Shown piece after piece: positions 49,340-57,417 of a stretch of DNA of 64,000 nt (position 1 is its first letter; the number at the start of each line of letters is the position of its first letter). Position numbers and translations under genes: made by a program. This DNA comes from Methanomassiliicoccaceae archaeon. Lineage in GTDB: Archaea; Thermoplasmatota; Thermoplasmata; Methanomassiliicoccales; Methanomethylophilaceae. The notes below the pieces were generated by a model that saw nothing but the letters and a program-made list of their open reading frames with translations, had not been told where the DNA came from and did no database searches. The stretch is taken from contig PWJQ01000057.1 of NCBI GenBank assembly GCA_003560875.1, forward strand, positions 1 to 64,000, read 5' to 3'.

Positions 49340-49549
49340 CTATCGGCCTATGCTCTCCAGCACTCGGTCCTTCTTGGTCAGCTTCTTGTATTCCTTGTAG
49401 TGCTCCTTACAGAGCCCGGCCTTCCTGCCGGCATCCTCCCCGACGTCGAGACCAGACTCCTCGACCTTCTTGAATGCCAACGACCTCTCGACATCCTTGC
49501 CGCAGCCAATAACCGAGCAAGTCCTGGACGCTTCCGTTCTATCGGCCAT
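49340..49549 (-). CDS. Small Cys/His protein, possible zinc-binding
   Basis: CSVIGCGKD...LCKEHYKEYKK; about 69 aa from ATG 49549. Confidence 0.6.
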   Translation of the reverse strand: MADRTEASRTCSVIGCGKDVERSLAFKKVEESGLDVGEDAGRKAGLCKEHYKEYKKLTKKDRVLESIGR

Positions 49550-49632
49550 GACCTGATTATACCGCAAGGGGATATTATTCTTTTCTGGCGTCTGCGAAAA
49601 TATGAAGAACAAAACGGACCTTACAAGAAGGG

Positions 49633-50292
49633 ATGATAAAGATCTCCCCCTCCATGCTATCCGCCGACGCTTCGAATCTTGGCGAGGGTCTGCTACAACT
49701 GGAGCGATGCGGTGCGGATTGGGCCCATATCGATGTCATGGACGGGGTGTTCGTCCCCAACATCACCATAGGTCAGCACGTGGTCAGGGCACTCAGGCCT
49801 GTGAGTGACATGCCCTTCGACGTCCACCTGATGATAGTGAACCCCATCAAGCATGTTCCCGATTTCCTTTCCGCCGGCTCGGACATGATAACATTGCATG
49901 TGGAGACCACCGAGGACGTCGAAAAATCGCTGACGGTGATAAAGGACGGCGGTGCCAAAGCCGGCCTCAGCCTCAACCCCGGGACGCCCATCGATTCCAT
50001 CATGCCGTACCTGGATATGCTCGACCTGGTGTTGATCATGAGCGTACAACCGGGATTCGGGGGACAGTCGTTCCAGGAACACTGTCTGGACAAGATCAGC
50101 GCGATACGTAACGTGGTGGACGAAAGGAAACTCGCTGTGGATATATCGGTGGACGGGGGGATAAACCGTGGAACGGGACGACGTTGCGTCGAGGCCGGCG
50201 CTAGCGTATTGGCGGCCGGGTCGTCCTTGTTCGGGGCCGAGGACATGGCAGAAGAGATTAAATTGTGGAAGGGGTTCAGCAGGACGGGTTGA
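49633..50292 (+). CDS. rpe: Ribulose-phosphate 3-epimerase
   Basis: ISPSMLSADASNLGE, DWAHIDVMDGVFVPNIT, MSVQPGFGGQSF, DGGIN. Confidence 0.95.
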   Translation: MIKISPSMLSADASNLGEGLLQLERCGADWAHIDVMDGVFVPNITIGQHVVRALRPVSDMPFDVHLMIVNPIKHVPDFLSAGSDMITLHVETTEDVEKSLTVIKDGGAKAGLSLNPGTPIDSIMPYLDMLDLVLIMSVQPGFGGQSFQEHCLDKISAIRNVVDERKLAVDISVDGGINRGTGRRCVEAGASVLAAGSSLFGAEDMAEEIKLWKGFSRTG

Positions 50293-50297
50293 ACAGT

Positions 50298-50483
50298 ATG
50301 AGCCTTGCGAACGACAGATTGTTACAAGCGGCGGTTTTCCTGGTGATACCAGCGGCCATCCTTCTAGGGGCTTTGATGACTGATTCTAGCATCTGCATAG
50401 CCATGGTGATGCTGGTGTGGATCACAGTGGGGGTACTGCTATATTTCGTCCCCAACACCCCGGAGAGGGAAGACCGATCCTGA
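50298..50483 (+). CDS. Small two-TM protein
   Basis: Two hydrophobic segments; ATG 50298, tightly spaced before fen1. Confidence 0.5.
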   Translation: MSLANDRLLQAAVFLVIPAAILLGALMTDSSICIAMVMLVWITVGVLLYFVPNTPEREDRS

Positions 50484-50492
50484 GGCCGGGAA

Positions 50493-51524
50493 ATGGGCGT
50501 CAATCTGTCTGGGATCCTTGAGCCGCAAGAGCTGGAGTTGCGGGACCTCGCCAACCGGACACTGGCGGTGGACGCACACAACACCATCTATCAGTTCCTA
50601 TCCATAATCAGACAGCCCGACGGCACCCCGTTGATGGACCATGCCGGCAACGTGACCTCCCATCTGTCAGGACTCCTGTACCGCAACGTCAATCTTATGG
50701 AGCATGGTATCCGACCCTGCTATGTCTTCGACGGTAAGATACACGAACTGAAACTGGATACAGTCAAGGAGAGGAGGCAGAGGAGGGAGGCTGCCATGAA
50801 GGACTGGGAGACCGCTCTTGACGACGGCGACATGGAGAGGGCCTACAGCAAGGCCATGCAATCCTCACGGATGACGAAGGAGGTCCTGGAATCCTCACGG
50901 GAGCTGCTCGGCCTGATGGGGATCCCGGTCGTCGAAGCACCGATGGAGGGTGAGGCCCAAGCAGCACACATGTGCATCAAAGGTGATGTATGGGCCGTAT
51001 CCTCACAAGATTTTGACAGCCTTCTCTTCGGAGCACCTCGGCTCGTCAGGAACATCAACATCACAGGTAGACGCAAGATGCCCGGCAAGAACGTCTACCG
51101 CAATGTCAGGGTGGAGATGCTCGAATTGCCCAAGGTCCTGGAGTCCCTGGGGATAGAACGCGAGGAGCTGGTCCAGATGTGCGTCATGATGGGTACGGAC
51201 TTCAACACCGGTATCTCGGGAGTCGGTCCGAAGAGAGGTTTGGCCCTCATCCGCAAACACGGTGGCATAGAGGCGTCATTGCAGCATCTGGGCATGGAGA
51301 TGCCCGGTTACGACAGTGTGATGGACATATTCCTGAACGGCCCATACAGTGATGATTACGACCTCACGATGAGGGATATAGACCGTGAAGGCCTCATGGA
51401 ATTCCTCTGTGAGAAACACGACTTCTCACCGGAACGGGTCTCCTCCACGATAGATAAAATGCAACAGGGCAGGGAGGAGATCGAGAAGAGCGGTCGACAG
51501 AAGTCCCTGGACATGTTCTTTTGA
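50493..51524 (+). CDS. fen: Flap endonuclease 1
   Basis: LAVDAHNTIYQFL, EAPMEGEAQAAHM, SSQDFDSLLFGAPRLVRN, C-terminal PIP box QKSLDMFF. Confidence 0.96.
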   Translation: MGVNLSGILEPQELELRDLANRTLAVDAHNTIYQFLSIIRQPDGTPLMDHAGNVTSHLSGLLYRNVNLMEHGIRPCYVFDGKIHELKLDTVKERRQRREAAMKDWETALDDGDMERAYSKAMQSSRMTKEVLESSRELLGLMGIPVVEAPMEGEAQAAHMCIKGDVWAVSSQDFDSLLFGAPRLVRNINITGRRKMPGKNVYRNVRVEMLELPKVLESLGIEREELVQMCVMMGTDFNTGISGVGPKRGLALIRKHGGIEASLQHLGMEMPGYDSVMDIFLNGPYSDDYDLTMRDIDREGLMEFLCEKHDFSPERVSSTIDKMQQGREEIEKSGRQKSLDMFF

Positions 51525-51554
51525 ACAGACAATTGTTTATAAACGATGTGGATA

Positions 51555-51605
51555 ATCGCCATGTGGGAGGGCAAGACAGTCCCTCCCAGGAAGGGACATG
51601 GCGAT
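51555..51605. promoter_or_regulatory. Long inverted repeat spanning probable TSS, SD and start codon of ileS
   Basis: ATCGCCATGTGGGAGGG (51555-51571) pairs with CCCTCCC (51581-51587) and ACATGGCGAT (51596-51605), leaving AGGAAGGG as a bulge. Confidence 0.7.
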
Positions 51606-54600
51606 GATAAAGCAGGTCCGACCGAATTATGAACCCCAGAAGATGGAGTCCGAGGTCCAACGCCATTGGGACTCGAAGGAGATTTACACCAAGACCAAGA
51701 AGTTGAGGGAGGACGGACCGGATTTCTATTTCCTCGACGGCCCCCCTTACACCACCGGCTCCATTCACCTCGGAACCGCCGTCAACAAAACCATCAAGGA
51801 CGTCCTGATCCGCTACTGGCGGATGAACGGTCTCAACGTCAGGGACCAACCCGGTTTCGACATGCACGGCCTGCCGATAGAGGTCCAGGTGGAGAAAGAG
51901 GTCGGTGTGAGGTCGAAGCAGGAGATCGAGGAGTACGGTATCGACCGCTTCGTCGACATCTGCAAGAAGTTCGCCTTGAAACTGCACGGAAGCATGAGCG
52001 ACCAGTTCAAACAACTCGGGGTGTGGATGGACTGGGATAACCCTTACCTCACAATCAAACCGGAATACATCGAGGCCGCCTGGTGGACCATCGAACGGGC
52101 CGATAAACGTGAGCTTCTGGTGTCCGATGACCGTGTCCTGTCATGGTGCCCGCGTTGCGAGACGGCCCTGGCGGAGGCGGAGATAGAGTACTGGGACGAG
52201 GAGGACCCATCGATATTCGTCAAGTTCCCACTCTCCGATGACCCCACGACCTCGGTGGTCATATGGACCACCACCCCTTGGACCCTCCCTGCCAACATGG
52301 CGGTGGCCGTCCATCCGGAGATGACATACGCCCTGGTGGACATGTCCGACAAAGGTAGGATGGAGAGACTCATCATCGCCGAGTCGCAGGTCGAGGCCGT
52401 CGCCGAACTGGCCGGTTTCGATGGTTTCGAAGTGATGAAGACATTCAACGGCAAGGACCTGGAGGGCAGATTCTACAACCCTCCGTTCAAGATAGACGAA
52501 CAACATATCAAACACAGCGAATGGACGCACCGCATCGTCCTCGCCGATTACGTGGAGGATGCCAACACCGGCATCGTGCACACCGCACCCGGGCATGGTC
52601 CTGACGACTTCGAGACCGGTAAGCGCTACGGGCTGCAGCCCTTCTGTCCGGTGGACGAGTCGGGAAGGTTCACCACGGCCGTTCCCGAATACCAGGGACG
52701 CAAGGCGCGGGGGACCAACCAGGACATACTCCAATACCTGGAGGACCGTGGGATCCTATTGCACAACCACGGCACCGAGCACCGTTACGGCCATTGCTGG
52801 AGGTGCCGTTCCTCGGTCATATTCCGCAACACCAATCAATGGTTCATTAAGGTCGACGACATAAAGGAGAAGATGGTGTCAGAGATCTCCAGGGTCAAAT
52901 GGACCCCTGACTGGGCCGGAAGCTCCCGTCAGCTCAACTGGGTGGAGGGGGCGCGTGACTGGTGCATATCCCGTCAAAGATACTGGGGAATCCCCATACC
53001 GATCTGGGAGTGCTCCTGTGGCGAGAGGAAGGTCATCGGGACCTTCGATGAGCTCTCAGAGGGACGCGGTTATATCGAAGGCATAGAGCCCCACCGTCCC
53101 TGGATAGACACCATCACCTTCCCCTGCACCCGTTGCAGCGGCGAGATGCACCGCGTCCAGGATGTACTTGACGTCTGGTTCGACTCCGGTGTGGCCGCAT
53201 GGGCCTGTCTGAAATATCCCACCGACAAGAAACAGTTCGACCGATGGTTCCCGGGACGGTTCATAACCGAGGCCCACGATCAGACCAGGGGATGGTTCTA
53301 CTCACAGCTGGCATCAGGTGTCATATCGTTCGACCGCAGCCCCTACGAAGAAGTGCTGATGCACGGTTGGATATTGGATTCCAAAGGGCAGAAGATGAGT
53401 AAGAGCAAAGGCAACGTCATAGAGCCCTTGGAAGTGATAAACGAGCATGGGGCGGACGCGCTAAGGTTGTACATGCTCAAAGCCAACGCCCCCTGGGAGG
53501 ACACCGCTTTCCAGAAGGAGGGCCCCCGCAACGCGCGGAAGACCCTGAACACACTATGGAACGTCATCAACTTCGCCTCCACCTACATGAGCCTCGACTC
53601 CTACGAGCCCTACAAACAGTCCATGGGCGACATGGAGGCCCATTTACGCAACGAGGACCGGTGGATGATCTCCCGCACCGAAAGGATGCGCAAGGAGGTC
53701 AGTGAGAACATCGAGTCCCGGAACCTGCACAAGGCGGCCCGGGTCATCGAGGACTACATCCTCGAGGACCTGTCACGCTGGTATGTGAGGTTGATCAGGG
53801 ACAGGATGTGGAATGAGGAGGGCGACCACGACAAGCAGGCCGCCTACTTCACACTGCACTATTCGATAATGAGTGCCACCAGACTCCTGGCACCGTTCTG
53901 TCCCCATATAACCGAGGAGATATACACCCATATGGACGGGCGTCTGGAGAGCGTCCACATGACCGATTGGCCGAGTTTCAATGAATCGCTTATCGACGAC
54001 AGCATGGAACTCAGCATGAGCATGGTCCAGGAGATAGTGGAGCTCAGCGCCTCCGAGAGGCAGCGCCGTGGTGTCAAGTTGCGCTGGCCGATGAAGAGGA
54101 TGGTCGTGAAGGGGAGCACGGAGTTGGTGAACAGTTCCATAGAACTCTTCAGCGATGTCCTGATGCAACAGGCCAATGTCAAGGAGGTGTCCTTCGTTGA
54201 GCCTGACAAGGAGTGGGACGCCCTCGTACTGCGTGTGATACCCAACCCCGATGCCATAGGGAAGGTCTACCGGCAATGGTCGTCGAAGATAGCCAAACTG
54301 CTGGAGAGCCGGCCTGCCGCCATGGTCAAGAGCGCGGTCAGCAAGGGCACCTACGAGATAGGCATCGAGGGACAGTACCTGAAGATCGAGCCCAACATGG
54401 TTACCTTCAGGCTGGACCTTCCCGAGAGTGTCTCCTCCGCAGAGTTCTCTTCCGGTACGATCTACCTGGACTTCGAGATGACGCCGGAGATAGAGGCCGA
54501 GGGTTACACCCGAGAGCTCATCAGGCGTATCCAACAGATGCGCAAGGACTTGAAACTGGACGTCGAGGAGTACATCAAGACCGATGTCTCCGCGGAACAG

Positions 54601-55446
54601 CGTCTCCGCGCCTACTTCAACCAATGGCGCAACCACATCATGAAGGAGACCCGTTCCCGGTCCATCTCATTCAGCGAGGAACCTGCGGAGGGCTCCAAGT
54701 CATGGGACATACAAGGCAAGGACGTGCACATAAGCATCAAGGCGGTGCAGTTGTCACAGGTCAGCCAGGCGTTCTCAGAATGGTCCTTCCTCAGCAATGA
54801 CGACGTCATCGCGCTCAATCAGGCGGGCCACTACGACAGGGAGGGCCTGGAGGCACTCACCGGTAAGCAGATACTCAGCATCCCCGGCATCCGTATCGCG
54901 GAGGCGATGAAGATCGTGGAGCATCTTAAGAAATCGGAGGGTGTCAGCGTGAAACCGGTGGACACCGAGATGAAGAAGGCCGTACCCGTGCAGGAACAGA
55001 ATATCGAGCCGGGCAACGTCTACATGGCAGTGAACAAGACTGAGAAGGGTCAGGCCCTACTGCACACGGCGATCATCAAGGGCATGAAACCCCTGCTGAT
55101 AACCAGGACCCCGCCGGAGAAACTGGCGATCAGCAAGGAGCTCAACGATGACAGCGTCATATGGCTTTCCAGCATCTCCAAACCCAACTCCTTCAACCCC
55201 CGTGAGCTATATCGTCTGGAACAGTTGATATCGCTCAGCCTGGAAAGGGGCAAGGCGGCCATACTGGTCGAGGGGCTTGAGTACCTGATAACCAACAACG
55301 ACTTCCTCTCGGTGCTGAGAATGGTCCAGAACCTCAGGGACCAGGCGTCGGAAAGGGACGGTGTGCTGGTGTTCGATGTAAACGGCAGGGCCTTGGACGC
55401 CCACGAGCTCAGTCTGCTGGAGAAGGAGTCCGACATCCTCCTCTGA
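51598..55446 (+). CDS. ileS: Isoleucyl-tRNA synthetase with C-terminal HhH-like and DUF835 domains
   Basis: DGPPYTTGSIHLGTA, GFDMHGLPIEV, MSKSKGNVI; C-terminus VYMAVNKTEKGQALLHTAIIKGMKPLLITRTPPEKLAI...VIWLSSI...AAILVEGLEYLITNNDFLSVLRMVQNLRDQA matches the DUF835 pattern. Confidence 0.93.
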   Translation: MAMIKQVRPNYEPQKMESEVQRHWDSKEIYTKTKKLREDGPDFYFLDGPPYTTGSIHLGTAVNKTIKDVLIRYWRMNGLNVRDQPGFDMHGLPIEVQVEKEVGVRSKQEIEEYGIDRFVDICKKFALKLHGSMSDQFKQLGVWMDWDNPYLTIKPEYIEAAWWTIERADKRELLVSDDRVLSWCPRCETALAEAEIEYWDEEDPSIFVKFPLSDDPTTSVVIWTTTPWTLPANMAVAVHPEMTYALVDMSDKGRMERLIIAESQVEAVAELAGFDGFEVMKTFNGKDLEGRFYNPPFKIDEQHIKHSEWTHRIVLADYVEDANTGIVHTAPGHGPDDFETGKRYGLQPFCPVDESGRFTTAVPEYQGRKARGTNQDILQYLEDRGILLHNHGTEHRYGHCWRCRSSVIFRNTNQWFIKVDDIKEKMVSEISRVKWTPDWAGSSRQLNWVEGARDWCISRQRYWGIPIPIWECSCGERKVIGTFDELSEGRGYIEGIEPHRPWIDTITFPCTRCSGEMHRVQDVLDVWFDSGVAAWACLKYPTDKKQFDRWFPGRFITEAHDQTRGWFYSQLASGVISFDRSPYEEVLMHGWILDSKGQKMSKSKGNVIEPLEVINEHGADALRLYMLKANAPWEDTAFQKEGPRNARKTLNTLWNVINFASTYMSLDSYEPYKQSMGDMEAHLRNEDRWMISRTERMRKEVSENIESRNLHKAARVIEDYILEDLSRWYVRLIRDRMWNEEGDHDKQAAYFTLHYSIMSATRLLAPFCPHITEEIYTHMDGRLESVHMTDWPSFNESLIDDSMELSMSMVQEIVELSASERQRRGVKLRWPMKRMVVKGSTELVNSSIELFSDVLMQQANVKEVSFVEPDKEWDALVLRVIPNPDAIGKVYRQWSSKIAKLLESRPAAMVKSAVSKGTYEIGIEGQYLKIEPNMVTFRLDLPESVSSAEFSSGTIYLDFEMTPEIEAEGYTRELIRRIQQMRKDLKLDVEEYIKTDVSAEQRLRAYFNQWRNHIMKETRSRSISFSEEPAEGSKSWDIQGKDVHISIKAVQLSQVSQAFSEWSFLSNDDVIALNQAGHYDREGLEALTGKQILSIPGIRIAEAMKIVEHLKKSEGVSVKPVDTEMKKAVPVQEQNIEPGNVYMAVNKTEKGQALLHTAIIKGMKPLLITRTPPEKLAISKELNDDSVIWLSSISKPNSFNPRELYRLEQLISLSLERGKAAILVEGLEYLITNNDFLSVLRMVQNLRDQASERDGVLVFDVNGRALDAHELSLLEKESDILL

Positions 55447-56208
55447 TCAGAGTCCGAGACGCACCAGGACCTCGTTGAGACGGGGGACGGTGTCCATACC
55501 GGCCGAATCGGCCGGGCTGACCCAGCGGTAGTCGCAATGCTCCCAGTTCAGAGTGGGTTCGTCATCGGCCTCGAAGAGCACCGGATGGACCTTCCAGATG
55601 ATGCCGTCCCCGCGTATCAGGAAGGATCTACCGATAAGGGTCGGCCGGGCATCGATCTGCGTCTCCTCCAGTAGTTCCCTGCTGGCGGCGTCCTCCGGTC
55701 CCTCCCCTGCCTCCATGAGTCCGGAGGCCCCTCCCCACATGCGCGGGAAGTGGCTCTCCTCATCACTGCGACGCAACAACAGGATGTCGTCACCGCGTCT
55801 CACTATGCCGCTGACCACCTCTCGGAGTTCAAGGTCAGGGAGTTCCAGTGTGCCGGAGTCACCATCGATGATGGCACGGTCTCCGCTACGGAGGGCGTCG
55901 ATATCGATCCCGTCCACCAGAGGTATGTCCGCGATGACGGCGCCGGTGGTCACTATCGTCTCGGCCGTGGCATTGATTATGCCGGCAGGGGCGAGGTTTT
56001 TTGTTTTGAGGTCGAAGATAGTGTAAGAACCGACGGTCGAGCCCTTGCCGCGACGGAAAGCGAACATCCTCCCGGAGATGTTGCCTTCTCCTACGCGCAA
56101 CTCGCCGGTAGCGGTGTCCACTCCGCCGAGGAAACTGAAATCCTCGTTCAGGACGAGGACCTCGGCTTCAGCCCTACCGCTGGCTATCGCACGGCCGTTG
56201 ATGATCAC
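55447..56208 (-). CDS. Aconitase-X small subunit (DUF126; phosphomevalonate dehydratase small subunit-like) fused to Nudix hydrolase
   Basis: N-terminal GRAIASGRAEAEVLVLNEDFSFLGGVD...GRMFAFRRGKGSTVGSYTIFDLKTKNLAPAGIINA; C-terminal Nudix box GLMEAGEGPEDAASRELLEETQI; GTG start overlaps the previous stop. Confidence 0.85.
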   Translation of the reverse strand: MIINGRAIASGRAEAEVLVLNEDFSFLGGVDTATGELRVGEGNISGRMFAFRRGKGSTVGSYTIFDLKTKNLAPAGIINATAETIVTTGAVIADIPLVDGIDIDALRSGDRAIIDGDSGTLELPDLELREVVSGIVRRGDDILLLRRSDEESHFPRMWGGASGLMEAGEGPEDAASRELLEETQIDARPTLIGRSFLIRGDGIIWKVHPVLFEADDEPTLNWEHCDYRWVSPADSAGMDTVPRLNEVLVRLGL

Positions 56209-57374
56209 ATCACCACCTCCATAAGGGTCTGGAATGAATCGCAGCGTACCTTCTGTGAACAGAGCGTAGGGAGATAGTTGCAGGCCTTGGCCGAATCGCT
56301 GGCGGAACTCTCGTACAGCCCTTCCACCGGAGTGACGACCATACAGGTGTCCGCAAGGACCGTCCCGAACCTCTCCAGGGTGGCGACCTCCTTCGGCAGT
56401 GCGTCACGGACCTGGCGAGAGGTGCAGAACCAGACCTTGACATCGGACTTCTTCACCTTGCCCTCCAGATAGTATGCCATCTCCCTCACCTCACGCATTG
56501 AAAGATGGGGACAGCCGAAGGCTATCAACTCGACATCCTCGACCACACTGAGCGACTCATGGGCATCCTTCAGTTCATCATCGCCGATATTAATGACTTC
56601 CAGTCCTTCGGTTGAATGCTCGGATGATTCAGGCGTATGGTCTTCCACATGGAACATCGCCACGGCGCCGGAAGCGGCCATCGCAGCCGCCATTATCTTC
56701 GCCTCCTCCCAATCCGGCCTTATGCCGCGGAAGTAGGGTATGCCGTTGCCGATGCGTGAGCCGACCGCCTGTCCGAGTAATGAATGCGAGAACAGACTGC
56801 CATCGATGTCCGCCTCCACGACCACGGTGGGTGAACGGTTCTCCTTCAGATGCAGTCCGTAATTCGCGGTGCGGCCCACGATGGCGGCCGCCAAGGCACC
56901 GGGCCCACCTTCGCGGTTGGTGCGAGCACCGACCATGGAGTTGACCATGGACAGGGCCGAGGACTCGGCCCAGGCGACATGGTCGCCTTTACGCGGCACG
57001 TTCCCAGCCAGATATGGTGTGCAGGAACAGCTGGTCTCCACTCCCATGCTGCCATAGAGATCGATGATATGCAACTGTTTGGCGGCGAACTCCTCGCTGA
57101 CGCCCATCTCTCGCCATCGGACACTGTCCATGCCGGAGGGGTTGAGTGTGCTGGGGACGCGGACCTTGGCCCCTTGCGAGACGTGCTCGAGGTAAACGAT
57201 TCCGCCGTCGCCGATGGTCTTGTAGGAGACGCCGGAGAGATGAGCGGATGTGATGGGGACGAGGTCCTCGGCACCGTATATCTTACCCAAGGCAACGACC
57301 AGTTCCAAGGCCTTACGGGCGCCTTCGCCCTCTTCACCGTCGAGTATCCGCTGCTCCGCAGCACTGAGATTCAT
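56205..57374 (-). CDS. Aconitase-X catalytic subunit (phosphomevalonate dehydratase large subunit-like)
   Basis: MNLSAAEQRILDGEEGEGARKALELVVALGKIYGAEDLVPITSAHLSGVSYKTIGDGG, SCSCTPYL, AWAESSALSMVNSMVGARTNREGGPGALAAAIVGRT. Confidence 0.9.
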   Translation of the reverse strand: MNLSAAEQRILDGEEGEGARKALELVVALGKIYGAEDLVPITSAHLSGVSYKTIGDGGIVYLEHVSQGAKVRVPSTLNPSGMDSVRWREMGVSEEFAAKQLHIIDLYGSMGVETSCSCTPYLAGNVPRKGDHVAWAESSALSMVNSMVGARTNREGGPGALAAAIVGRTANYGLHLKENRSPTVVVEADIDGSLFSHSLLGQAVGSRIGNGIPYFRGIRPDWEEAKIMAAAMAASGAVAMFHVEDHTPESSEHSTEGLEVINIGDDELKDAHESLSVVEDVELIAFGCPHLSMREVREMAYYLEGKVKKSDVKVWFCTSRQVRDALPKEVATLERFGTVLADTCMVVTPVEGLYESSASDSAKACNYLPTLCSQKVRCDSFQTLMEVVM

Positions 57375-57417
57375 GTCAGGGGTTAGCGGTTGGGCCTTGA
57401 AAAGATTTGCCTAGTAT

